From: JACKFE01 sp050248735
GTDB taxonomy: Bacteria > Nitrospirota > Nitrospiria > Nitrospirales > UBA8639
NCBI GenBank assembly: GCA_050248735.1
Contig: JBFWRU010000011.1
Coordinates: forward strand, 56,730 to 120,729
Direction of reading: 5' to 3'
Length of the DNA stretch: 64,000 bases
Positions within the stretch are counted from its first letter, which is position 1, and the number at the start of each line of letters is the position of its first letter. A program made the position numbers and the translations under genes. The notes under the pieces were generated by a model that saw only the letters and a program-made list of their open reading frames with translations, was not told the DNA's origin and ran no database searches. Shown in pieces: positions 54,875 through 63,879 of the stretch.

Positions 54875-56089
54875 ATGTCCAGGAAACCATGCATCACCGA
54901 TGTCGGTGTTCTTGCTCTTGTTCCTGACAGGTGGAAAGCATTCTGGGAAACTCGGCACTTTATTCTCACCGGTCTCTCAGAGTATTTTCCTGTTGTGTGG
55001 TGCAATCCTCCCTATTCACGCCAGGACTTCTGGAAAAATAGTGTAGACTCCGATTTTGGCCAGGACATTAGCTTTTTCCCTGGCCTAAATGTTTATCAAC
55101 CAAAAAGATGGTTGCCGAATATTGGTCGTCCAAGTTTTCTAGGCCATTGGATGGGGAAGAGTCGATTAAAAAATGCACGCAATCTACTGGCTGCCCAGGG
55201 ATGCCGAAAACTAATCATTTACCTGTGGCGGCCTAATTTTAAGGTCGCGCTCGATCTGATGGACTATGACCTTAGCTGCTACCATATCGATGATGACTAC
55301 ACGCTATTAGATTCCGACCAAGAACTACAAGGACTAATAGAAACTGAGCGGGAAATTGCCTCGCGCGTGGACCAGGTATTTGTCACGTCCCCAGGGCTCC
55401 TTGCAAAAAAGGGGCAATTCAATCCTCATACACTCTTCGTGCCTAATGGAGTTGATTACGATTTGTTCGCCACCCCATGGACTGAACCTGAAGATCTCGC
55501 TCCGATTCCGCATCCTCGCGTCGGATATGTGGGAATGATCAAGCAACAGCTAAATCTTCCTTTACTCCTCGACCTTGCAAGAAGAAACCGGGATCTATCA
55601 TTTGTCCTGGTAGGACCACGGCGTCTCCATGAAGAGGTAACCAGTTTTATCACTGAACTTTTGCGTTTACCTAACGTGTATATCTTGGGCCCTAAGCCTC
55701 TTGAGGCACTGCCGAGGTACCAACAGCATATGGACGTTTCGGTTCTTTGCTATAAAGTCAATGAGTACACGAATTGTGTATACCCATTGAAGTTGCATCA
55801 ATATCTTGCAAGTGGGATCCCTGTTATTGGCTCACGAATCCGTTCATTGGTCGATTTTGTTTCTGTTCTTGATATAGCTGATACGGCGGATGAGTGGGAC
55901 CTATGTATTAAAAACGCTCTTTTGCGGGTCAATGATATTGAAAGGAAAGCCGTAAAAAGACGAGAGCTTGCCAAGCAGTATGATTGGAAATATTTGGTTG
56001 AGAAAATAGCGTACAGGCTTTGCCTAAGGCTTGGCGGGTCTTATCCCGAACGGTTCCAGAATGAAGTCCATAAAAGCCGGATCGGGTAA
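54875..56089 (+). CDS. GT4-type glycosyltransferase
   Basis: The 404-aa protein has a GT-B layout: VLALVPDRWKAFWETRHFIL at the N-terminus, DYDLSCYHIDDDYTLL in the middle, VPNGVDYDLF, VGYVGMIKQQLNLPLLLDLA and the C-terminal YPLKLHQYLASGIPVIGS that binds the nucleotide donor. It resembles teichuronic-acid-type GT4 enzymes (TuaH-like). An in-frame TTG at 54854 would add seven residues; neither start has a strong ribosome binding site. A decayed GT2-FkbM segment follows. Confidence 0.82.
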   Translation: MSRKPCITDVGVLALVPDRWKAFWETRHFILTGLSEYFPVVWCNPPYSRQDFWKNSVDSDFGQDISFFPGLNVYQPKRWLPNIGRPSFLGHWMGKSRLKNARNLLAAQGCRKLIIYLWRPNFKVALDLMDYDLSCYHIDDDYTLLDSDQELQGLIETEREIASRVDQVFVTSPGLLAKKGQFNPHTLFVPNGVDYDLFATPWTEPEDLAPIPHPRVGYVGMIKQQLNLPLLLDLARRNRDLSFVLVGPRRLHEEVTSFITELLRLPNVYILGPKPLEALPRYQQHMDVSVLCYKVNEYTNCVYPLKLHQYLASGIPVIGSRIRSLVDFVSVLDIADTADEWDLCIKNALLRVNDIERKAVKRRELAKQYDWKYLVEKIAYRLCLRLGGSYPERFQNEVHKSRIG

Positions 56090-56163
56090 ATGGAGGCTAG
56101 GGACTATAGACATCCACTATATATAGAAGCTAATAGAGCCAAATCGTTCAAGAAGGAAAAACT

Positions 56164-56760
56164 ATGGAGATACGTCCTAACGAATATGATGAACTTCAGG
56201 GGAACGATCTCCCCTCGACTGCCTCGGGACATTTCCAGGATCCCAATGGAAATGCTCCTTTCGTATCCATGATTGTCCCTACTTATTTGAGAAATATGTG
56301 AACCAATGTTTGGATTCGCTGCTCAATCAGAAAACTCAAGGGGGTCCCGGATGAGACGGTTATCAACAAGGCCATGTCGGGAGATGGTCGTAAAACGATA
56401 TTGTATTCCAACCGCGGGGATAGCGGATGGGGAACCATCAACATCCGCATGATATCCGCCCTCCAGGTCTTTCGAACTACCCAAGTCGACACCGTGATCT
56501 TGGAGCCACTCTTTTTCGATTATACAATCGGGCGTTGCCGCTTGCTCAAAATCACCGCCCTGGGGGAAATTCAGGAATCCTTGCAAAAATTCACGAGACG
56601 GGTGGGAGGGTGGCCTTCTTTGTGGAGAAGTCGACTTGACGGATCACACCCAGACACAACTGGAATTGGCAAGCTTGAGAATCGCTCGCCAAGCCAATAA
56701 GACTGATTACAGCTGGCTAGAGCAAAGTCCAGCCGGGATTGAGCTGCCACCAATCCGGGC
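56164..56760 (+). pseudogene. Decayed, internally deleted GT2-FkbM copy
   Basis: The first part (from ATG 56164) translates to MEIRPNEYDELQGNDLPSTA and stops early at TGA after VSMIVPTYLRNM. It corresponds to the GT2 start inside the fusion gene (MEICPDEYVELQRND, from base 58200). From about 56353 it matches 59823-60250 of the FkbM part at high DNA similarity (offset 3470 against 2036 before), so about 1430 bases have been lost in between. A further 27-base deletion lies near 56690. Frame shifts and stops make it non-functional. Confidence 0.85.
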
Positions 56761-56894
56761 TAGAAGCCAGCCCGAGGGCTGACAAATCGATGCATAGTAC
56801 CCATCGAAAATGATGTTCAAGAAAGTGGGATTGATGACTTTTATCAAGGGACTTCAAAGAGAAACTTTCGGAATGTAACATCGAGGGATAATTA

Positions 56895-59800
56895 GTGAAG
56901 ATCCTGATAGTCTCACCGTTTCCCCCAGACCCAGCTCCAGAGGCCAACCATTCGCTTCATCTGAGTGTGAATCTGGCCAAGGTAGGGCATACTGTGCATA
57001 CCCTTTGCAAAAAGGGAAGCGTCGCCGCTTCCGAGCAAGGATTGGTAGTCCATCCCGTCATCAATAATTGGTCGTGGTCAGATCTACCCGGCGTAGCCAA
57101 ATGTTTGCGGGAATGCCGGCCGGACGTCGTACTCCTCATCTATCTCGGGTGGACTTACAATCATCATCCGATGATTACCTTCTTGCCGACAATCTGCGAA
57201 ACCATTCTCCCCGGGGTACCCTGCGTCACACAATTCGAGAACGTCGATATAGGGTTTCCCCCTCGGTCTTTTTTAACAAAGGCATTACGCAAGGGATTGG
57301 AGCTCTGGGCTGGCGGAAAGGATGTGCACCGGATATTTGGAACGCTGTTACGTGACAGCGTAAGAATTATCGCTCTTAGCGGTCCTCATCGAGCTCGCCT
57401 CGTGAACCACGACTCTGAGGTTGAAGAAAAGAGCCTGATTGTACCACCTCCGCCAATCATTCGTGTTTGCCAGGACCCTCCTGCAAGTGCCAGAAGACAG
57501 GCTCGCAAGGCCATAGGGGCTACCGAGAATGAGTTTGTCTTAATCTGCTGGGGCTACATTTATCCCGGCAAAGGAATTGAGACATTGCTACAGGCTTTTC
57601 GGATCGTATGTCGTCGAAATACCACCATGCGTCTTATTCTGGTAGGTGGGAGACTTGATTTTCCAACTCACCCCATTAGCTGCGGGGACTACTTTCAATT
57701 GGTGCGGCAACTTCCAGAGACCCTTGGTATTGCAGAACGAGTGATCTGGACGGGACACTTCAATTGGGACAGCGACATGGGCTCCCGATACCTTTACGCC
57801 GGCGACGCCTGTATTCTGCCTTTTGACTATGGGGTGACATTAAACAACAGTTCCCTGGCGGCCGCAAGCACACACGGGCTGCCTGTCATTGGCACCCAGC
57901 TGCCTGTCGGGCGAGAGGAAGCCCTGGAGCATGGAAGAAATATCTACCTCTGCCAACCCCGAGACCCTGAGATGTTAGCGGAAGCAATTGAGCTAATTTG
58001 CGAGAACCCAGACATTCGCGAACGTCTGCGGAAAGGAATCCTTAAACTGGCGGATGACTGGCATCAGTGGGATCGCATGACCCAACGCCTCGTTGGAGTA
58101 TTGGAATCGGCAATTTCATCAGGAGGAGTGTTCACACACCAAAAATCCCAGTCCTGGATAGAAACCCATGCAGCAAAATCATTTAAGAAAGAAAAATCAA
58201 TGGAGATCTGCCCTGACGAGTATGTTGAACTTCAGAGGAACGATCTCAACCCGACTGCTTCGGAACACCCCCAGGATCCCAATGAAAATGCTCCGTTCGT
58301 ATCCGTGATTGTCGCCGCTTACAATGTGGAGAAGTATTTGACCCAATGCTTAGATTCGCTGGTCAATCAGACCTTGAAAAATATTGAGGTTATTGCAGTC
58401 AACGATGCCTCGACAGACAATACGTTGGGAATCATGAAGGATTACCAGGCCAGGCATCCTACACTTCGTGTTCTGGATTGCAAACACAATTTGGGCTTGG
58501 CATCCGTTCGGAACATCGGAATGAAGGTCGCAAAGGGAACCTATATTGGGTTTGTCGATGGAGATGATTGGGCAGATCCAAGAATGTGCGAGGTATTGTA
58601 TCAGCAAGCCAGTGACGACAATTCGGATGTCCTTATTGCAGATGCTAGGGTCTTTTACAACGACTCCAACACGTTCGGCCCGTTTTTCGATCAGCGTATC
58701 CGGCAGCAATTAGATCCCCGATTGAAGTCCACACCATTTAAGTTAGCCCGTGAACTCCGCATACTCTTGCTAGAACCCGTGGCATGGACAAAGCTCTACA
58801 ACCGAGCATTTCTTCAGAAACACGGACTGAAATTTGAGGATGGGATGAATTCCTATGAAGACATGTGTTTTCACTTTGCGGTTTTACTGAATGCACAAAG
58901 TTTATCATATAGCGATGCCGCCTTAATCTATTACCGTCAAAACCGCCCTGGTCAAATATCGGGAAGGACCGACCGGCGGGTCTTCGAGGTATTTGCAGTT
59001 TTTGATAGAATCCACGAGAAGCTGATTACATCGAATGTTTCCAAAGAAATCTGGGGCATGGTGGTCAGGGTTCACCTCCGACAGTTTGGGTGGCTTATTC
59101 AAGATCGGGTCCAAGCTCGACAAAAACGTGAATTCTTTGCTTTGGTCACCAAGCAATTGCAGAAGATTCCCGAGTCTGGGTTCCGAACCTTTTCTCTCCA
59201 AGCCAATCACCGCGAACTTTCCACTTTACTTTGTATGCGGCGCAACTGGTTTCACTGGTATGAAACACTTTCGCGAGGCTACTGCCCTCTAGGGCTCCGC
59301 ATGTATACCCGGCTTTCTAGCCGCCCTGATATTCTGAGACGAATTTATCGGCCCTCTACGCTGAAACGGGGGGTCCAACGTGTTTTTGGACTGGCACATC
59401 GTCGATTGGCTTCTTTGTGTCAATCCCTGGCAAAAAAGTCCATGGAATGGATAGGGATTAAACCACATTTTCAGGGCAAGCATCACAGTTTCAATCAATT
59501 GACAAGTGTTAAGGCACTCCCGCCGCTAACCCAAGAGCCGTTGATTGAAGTCTGCCAAGTAAACGATCAAAAACTCTTTTTAACTCGGCATCACAATTCC
59601 GGTTTGGGGATGGCAATAGAGCGAATGACAAGCGACCATTATCTCGTGCAAACGGCCACGTTTCGAGAAGGAGATACGGCCATCGATATCGGTGCGCATG
59701 TCGGTGTAATGTCCATTTATCTAGCCAAGAGATTTCCCTTTATTCACGTCTATGCCATCGAACCTGACCCGGAAAACTACGACTGTCTCAAGCGAAATAT

Positions 59801-60284
59801 TGAACTCAATGGTGTTATGAACTTGACGATTATCAACAAGGCCATTTCCGGGGATGGTCGAAAAACGATATTGTATTCCAGCCACGGGGATAGCGGATGG
59901 GCAACTATCAACACCCGCATGACATCCACCCACCAGGTCCTTCGAACTGCGCAAGTCGACACCGTGACTTTAGACCAGCTCTTTCGCGAACATGCCATCA
60001 GTCACTGCCGCTTGCTCAAAATCACTGCCCTGGGGGCTATTCAGGAATCCTTGCAAGAATTCACGAGACGGGGGGTGGTTGATCTTCTTTGCGGAGAGGT
60101 CGACCTGGCGGATTGCACCCAGACACAACTGGAATTAGCTAGTTGGAGAATCGCTCGCCAGCATTTTTGGAGAACGGTTTCCCGCCAAGCCAATAAGACT
60201 GAGTACAGCTGGCTGCAGCAAACTCCAACCAGGATTGAGGAGCCTCAGACCGGGAAGGACTTTAAGCCAGAAAAAGTACCCTAA
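56895..60284 (+). CDS. GT4-GT2-FkbM fusion protein
   Basis: The 1129-aa protein joins three enzymes. An N-terminal GT4 GT-B domain (1 to about 415) starts KILIVSPFPPDPAPEANHSL and has GYIYPGKGIETLLQAFRI and the donor-site PVGREEALEHGRNIYLCQ. A GT2 domain (about 460-760) has VSVIVAAYNVEKYLTQCLDS and VDGDDWADPRMCEVLY. An FkbM-like methyltransferase (about 905-1110) has DTAIDIGAHVGVMSIYLAKR for SAM binding and YAIEPDPENYDCLKRNIELN. In FkbM the usual LLKID-x-EGAE motif reads LLKITALGAI here, so the acidic residue is missing and activity is doubtful. There is no stop between domains. A decayed copy of the GT2-FkbM part precedes it. Confidence 0.85.
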   Translation: MKILIVSPFPPDPAPEANHSLHLSVNLAKVGHTVHTLCKKGSVAASEQGLVVHPVINNWSWSDLPGVAKCLRECRPDVVLLIYLGWTYNHHPMITFLPTICETILPGVPCVTQFENVDIGFPPRSFLTKALRKGLELWAGGKDVHRIFGTLLRDSVRIIALSGPHRARLVNHDSEVEEKSLIVPPPPIIRVCQDPPASARRQARKAIGATENEFVLICWGYIYPGKGIETLLQAFRIVCRRNTTMRLILVGGRLDFPTHPISCGDYFQLVRQLPETLGIAERVIWTGHFNWDSDMGSRYLYAGDACILPFDYGVTLNNSSLAAASTHGLPVIGTQLPVGREEALEHGRNIYLCQPRDPEMLAEAIELICENPDIRERLRKGILKLADDWHQWDRMTQRLVGVLESAISSGGVFTHQKSQSWIETHAAKSFKKEKSMEICPDEYVELQRNDLNPTASEHPQDPNENAPFVSVIVAAYNVEKYLTQCLDSLVNQTLKNIEVIAVNDASTDNTLGIMKDYQARHPTLRVLDCKHNLGLASVRNIGMKVAKGTYIGFVDGDDWADPRMCEVLYQQASDDNSDVLIADARVFYNDSNTFGPFFDQRIRQQLDPRLKSTPFKLARELRILLLEPVAWTKLYNRAFLQKHGLKFEDGMNSYEDMCFHFAVLLNAQSLSYSDAALIYYRQNRPGQISGRTDRRVFEVFAVFDRIHEKLITSNVSKEIWGMVVRVHLRQFGWLIQDRVQARQKREFFALVTKQLQKIPESGFRTFSLQANHRELSTLLCMRRNWFHWYETLSRGYCPLGLRMYTRLSSRPDILRRIYRPSTLKRGVQRVFGLAHRRLASLCQSLAKKSMEWIGIKPHFQGKHHSFNQLTSVKALPPLTQEPLIEVCQVNDQKLFLTRHHNSGLGMAIERMTSDHYLVQTATFREGDTAIDIGAHVGVMSIYLAKRFPFIHVYAIEPDPENYDCLKRNIELNGVMNLTIINKAISGDGRKTILYSSHGDSGWATINTRMTSTHQVLRTAQVDTVTLDQLFREHAISHCRLLKITALGAIQESLQEFTRRGVVDLLCGEVDLADCTQTQLELASWRIARQHFWRTVSRQANKTEYSWLQQTPTRIEEPQTGKDFKPEKVP

Positions 60285-60433
60285 CGTAATCTATAGCGTC
60301 TACGAGTAGTAAAACCTAGTGATTATCAATTGGGTTTATACCGTGCCGTCGAGATTTCCCTTTGACACAATTGTTTTCCGAGCACGGGCACCTTTCAGCA
60401 TAAGCTTTCTTTTCTCTACATGAGGACCTTTTG

Positions 60434-61225
60434 TTGACCTCTATTACAAAACTTGAGCTCAGACGGGAGTTTATCTATCTACGTGACCTTGTCTACGAGT
60501 TAGTGGTTCGAGATATGAAGCAACGATATAAACGATCAGTACTGGGATTCGCGTGGACTCTTTTGACCCCACTGTTCCTCTTTCTGGTTTTTCAATTTCT
60601 TTTCCAATTCGTGTTGAAGATCGAGATTCCGCGATTCGGCCCTTATGCGTTCAGCGGCCTCTTGGTTTTTGCTTGGTTTCAGGGAGCGATCATTCAATCC
60701 GCGGGCGATATTACAGGCAGCCGCGAGTTGGTTATTCGTCCTGGATTTCCGGTTTACATTTTGCCATTGGTTACCGTCACTACTCATTTTGTTTATTTTC
60801 TATTGGCCTTCTCGGCTTTTATCCTGTTCCTTCTTCTGTTTGGGGAAGGCGTGGAATTGAGTGTTTTCTACCTTCCACTCATCTTGCCTTTTCAGTTCAT
60901 TCTGACCTTAGGCCTGTGCTACCTTATTGCCAGTGCCAACGTCTTTTTTCGGGACACCCAACATATTGTAGTTTTATTATTTCAATTACTTCTTTTTTTG
61001 TCACCAATTTTTTACGAAGCCGAGTCGGTACCGGAAACATATCGGAGTCTCTATAGCCTTAATCCTTTGGTGCATTTACTGGAAGCCTACCGCTCCGTCC
61101 TGTTCAAGGGATTGTCCTTCGATTGGGCTCCCATCTTGATTATAGGGTTGAGCGGCTTTGCCCTCCTCTTGCTCAGTCTACATATCTTTTTGAAAGTGCG
61201 GTTTCGTTTTGTAGAGGAGTTATGA
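60434..61225 (+). CDS. wzm: ABC-2 type polysaccharide export permease (Wzm)
   Basis: The 263-aa protein has six hydrophobic helices, an N-terminal cytosolic stretch with ELVVRDMKQRYKRSVLGFAW and the conserved ANVFFRDTQHIV typical of ABC-2 O-antigen/teichoic-acid exporters. With the ATPase next to it, it moves undecaprenyl-linked glycan across the inner membrane. Two adjacent TTG codons (60431, 60434) are possible starts; GAGGA is seven bases ahead of the second. The stop is immediately followed by the ATG of wzt. Confidence 0.88.
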   Translation: MTSITKLELRREFIYLRDLVYELVVRDMKQRYKRSVLGFAWTLLTPLFLFLVFQFLFQFVLKIEIPRFGPYAFSGLLVFAWFQGAIIQSAGDITGSRELVIRPGFPVYILPLVTVTTHFVYFLLAFSAFILFLLLFGEGVELSVFYLPLILPFQFILTLGLCYLIASANVFFRDTQHIVVLLFQLLLFLSPIFYEAESVPETYRSLYSLNPLVHLLEAYRSVLFKGLSFDWAPILIIGLSGFALLLLSLHIFLKVRFRFVEEL

Positions 61226-62500
61226 ATGGATGAAGTCATTGTTGTAACTAACCTTGGCAAGAGGTTCCGTCAATATCATCCAGATCGTCCAAGATCACTC
61301 CGTGATTTTTTTATTCGCGGACCACGATGGGCAAAGCCTGTGGAATATTTCTGGGCTTTACGCAAAGTGAACTTTCGCGTGTTGGCAGGATCCACCTTAG
61401 GAGTTATTGGGCGGAATGGGGCAGGTAAGTCCACTCTACTCCAGATCATCGGTGGGGTTTCTCTTCCGGATGAAGGCCGAGTGCAGGTTCATCAACGTAT
61501 CCGCGCCCTACTGGAATTGGGGTCAGGGTTACCTCCAGATTTGACTGGTCGAGAAAGCGTCATTCTGAGCGGGGTCATCAACGGCCTCACAAGACATGAG
61601 GTGTCGCAACGATTTGAAAAAATTCTGTCCTTTTCCGAGCTTGAACAGTTTATTGATAGCCCCATTCGGACTTACAGCACGGGGATGAAGATGCGATTAG
61701 CTTTTGCTGTGGCAGTGCACACCGATCCAGAGCTTTTGTTGATCGATGAGGTTTTAAGTGTTGGGGACTTCGGTTTTCAGCAAAAGTGTTTTGAGAAAAT
61801 TGCGCAGCTGAAAAAAGAAGGATGCACAATGGTCTTGATTTCCCATGAAACTTCCAAAATCCTTGAACTCTGTGACGAGGCTATTTGGTTGCAGAAAGGG
61901 GAAATAGCAGCTCACGGGAACCCAGAGATGGTGGTTGAGCAGTACATTGGTGCGGAGTGGAAGGAGACACGGCGGCGCACTCCTGAGACAGGGCCAACAA
62001 TTTCCACTCCAACGGGAGCGGCACTACGTCTGCATGATAACCGATTTGGCTCACTTGAACTCCAAATCGCCGGAGTATGTTTTCATAATTCAAAAGGCCT
62101 TCAAATCAAGGAGATTGCTAGCGGTGATCCTTTAACTTTGGAAATAAAGTTTCAGTCGTCTCAATTGATTGATTCGGCAAATGTCATTCTCACGATTCGA
62201 CGCGAGGATGGTCTTTACTGTTTTGATACCTATACCTTAATCGACGAGGCGGCCATGCCAAAATTGGGGGAACTGGGCTTAATTATCCTGACCTTTGAGC
62301 GATTAGATTTGGTCGAAGGAACTTATACCTTTGATGTCAGTCTTTACCATAGAAACTGGGATTATGCCTACGACTCACATTTGCATGTTTATTCTTTGTT
62401 GGTTCATAACGATACAAGATCTAAAGGACCGTTTTGTCCACCTCACAGATGGCACATCGGAAAGCTTGGAGAACAACTTGAAAGTCCATCCATTAATTGA
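61226..62500 (+). CDS. wzt: ABC polysaccharide export ATPase with Wzt C-terminal domain
   Basis: The 424-aa ATPase has Walker A GRNGAGKST (62-70), the family's variant signature YSTGMKMRLAFA, Walker B PELLLIDEVLSVGD and the H-loop LISHET. The C-terminal domain (about 265-424) resembles the Wzt carbohydrate-binding domain that recognises the chain end before export. It starts right at the wzm stop. The C-terminal domain suggests an O-antigen-type, chain-modified glycan. Confidence 0.9.
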   Translation: MDEVIVVTNLGKRFRQYHPDRPRSLRDFFIRGPRWAKPVEYFWALRKVNFRVLAGSTLGVIGRNGAGKSTLLQIIGGVSLPDEGRVQVHQRIRALLELGSGLPPDLTGRESVILSGVINGLTRHEVSQRFEKILSFSELEQFIDSPIRTYSTGMKMRLAFAVAVHTDPELLLIDEVLSVGDFGFQQKCFEKIAQLKKEGCTMVLISHETSKILELCDEAIWLQKGEIAAHGNPEMVVEQYIGAEWKETRRRTPETGPTISTPTGAALRLHDNRFGSLELQIAGVCFHNSKGLQIKEIASGDPLTLEIKFQSSQLIDSANVILTIRREDGLYCFDTYTLIDEAAMPKLGELGLIILTFERLDLVEGTYTFDVSLYHRNWDYAYDSHLHVYSLLVHNDTRSKGPFCPPHRWHIGKLGEQLESPSIN

Positions 62501-62901
62501 AAAACCTATTCCCCGTAGCTTGCCACGCTGTTATTAAACAAAAGAAAACGTTTGAGACGCCAGGGCAACCCAAAAAGAATACATCTCCTCCAAAACTCCG
62601 CTACTTGCGGCGTGGACTGTTTATGTTAGGTTCGGACAAGCAGTTGACAACTAGGAGGTTAAAGTCCGCTCGCATGACAAAAAAATCATTCAGCCTTGCT
62701 AAATCAAAAGCATACCAGTTTTCACTCCAGTGGAATTTGAAAAATATCGGTAACGGTGTGATAAATTTGCGATAGAAGATTTTGCATTAGATAGATTTCA
62801 TAGAATCTATAGATTTAATAAAATAGGAAAAACTCTTGAAAAATGCTAAGAAATGGGGAAACCAGATTGGAATCAAGCCGTTAGCATTTTTGTGTGATTT
62901 C
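62501..62901. other. Right end of segment B
   Basis: No convincing gene. The last 150 bases resemble those before the second att copy: a TGTGATA pair at 62757-62774, a run with TAGAATC-like elements, GGGGAAACCAGA and TCAAGCC-TTAGCATTTT in the same order. The shared layout suggests the two right ends derive from related elements. Confidence 0.6.
62757..62774 (+). promoter_or_regulatory. TGTGATA direct repeat near third att copy
   Basis: TGTGATA-AATT-TGCGATA, heptamers 11 bases apart, 128 bases before the third att-like copy, matching the position of the repeat at 45169. Confidence 0.4.
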
Positions 62902-62948
62902 GACTCTTCCTCAGCGGGCCGTAGGTTCGACTCCTACACGGCCCACCA
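62902..62948 (+). repeat. Third, altered copy of the tRNA-Lys 3' end (att-like)
   Basis: Forty-four of 47 bases match the tRNA-Lys 3' end. The changes are AA to CC in the anticodon loop and T to C five bases beyond the anticodon stem. There is no 5' half, so it is not a tRNA gene. It likely marks an older integration boundary. Confidence 0.82.
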
Positions 62949-63168
62949 ACTAAATCAACGACTTAGATCGCTCCAGCAAGACTCTCTTTTACATAAAAAC
63001 TGCTTTAGAACCGTTTCTGGAAATTGGGCAGCATTGTCCATCGGCGTTGGCATCAATAAGGCGTTGAAATCTCACTTCCAGCAGGCCGGATTTTTTTCGA
63101 TGGCACCCTCTCAATCCCCTCTGCCCGGCTTGCCCTCAGGCACTTACATCTCTATCCTTTTCCTTCCC

Positions 63169-63849
63169 ATGGAATCTGAAGTGAATTCTCCTACATCCGA
63201 TCATTCGCGCACGTCTTCGCTTGGGGGAATCCTCTCGGCTATTCTTCCAGGACTTGGGCTCCTGGTCCGGGGGTATCCCGTTCAAATGACCTGGGTGCTG
63301 ATGGTGGGAGGACTGCTCGGGATCGTCACCTGGGCTCTCGGAGCCGTCGGGGGACCGGGAGCGGGCTGGTTCTTTGGCATGTTGATGATTTTGCCGTGGT
63401 GGTGCCTTCAAGCCTATCAAGCGTATCTGCCAACTCCACAAGGCCAATTGGCCGCGTTACGCCTGGTCTGGAAACGTGGGCACGATATCCGATTTCTCGG
63501 CGGATTATTTCTGTGGACAGCCCTCATGGACCTGTACATTATTTTGGCAAACCCTGAATACCACCTGTCCGTATTTTGCACCAAACCGACCGGCATCTTA
63601 GGTCTCTTGTTCAAAGTGCAATCACCAGTGCTGCATATTGCCATCGGATATGGCTTTCTCACACTCCGTCGTTGGGCCTTATTTGTCTTCCTGGCCTATG
63701 CCGGCTTTGGCATTCTCAATGCCACCAGTAACTTTGTATGCTTTGGATTCGGACGCATTCGCACCGTGTTCTTCATCTCACTCGTGGCTTTTACGGCTTA
63801 CGTCATCTGGCGTCGAGACTGTTTGGTGACACACGCCAGACGATCCTAG
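63169..63849 (+). CDS. Multi-pass membrane protein, unknown function
   Basis: The protein (226 aa from this start) has about five hydrophobic helices, for example TWVLMVGGLLGIVTWALGAV, FLGGLFLWTALMDLYIIL and RWALFVFLAYAGFGILNA. I do not recognise a family. The start is uncertain: an ATG at 63100 would add 23 residues, and the frame stays open back to 62836, but that part runs across the att-like repeat and is not credible. It lies just outside the tRNA-Lys elements, probably core genome. Confidence 0.65.
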   Translation: MESEVNSPTSDHSRTSSLGGILSAILPGLGLLVRGYPVQMTWVLMVGGLLGIVTWALGAVGGPGAGWFFGMLMILPWWCLQAYQAYLPTPQGQLAALRLVWKRGHDIRFLGGLFLWTALMDLYIILANPEYHLSVFCTKPTGILGLLFKVQSPVLHIAIGYGFLTLRRWALFVFLAYAGFGILNATSNFVCFGFGRIRTVFFISLVAFTAYVIWRRDCLVTHARRS

Positions 63850-63879
63850 AAATGGGAGTTGGATCACAAAAGTCTATAG

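Noticed and set aside
62497..62775. 92-residue frame after wzt
   Set aside because: It overlaps the wzt stop and runs into the TGTGATA repeat region; composition is not protein-like.
62836..63168. Long N-terminal extension of the membrane protein frame
   Set aside because: It reads through the att-like tRNA repeat and has no hydrophobic or family-like content; the true start is downstream.
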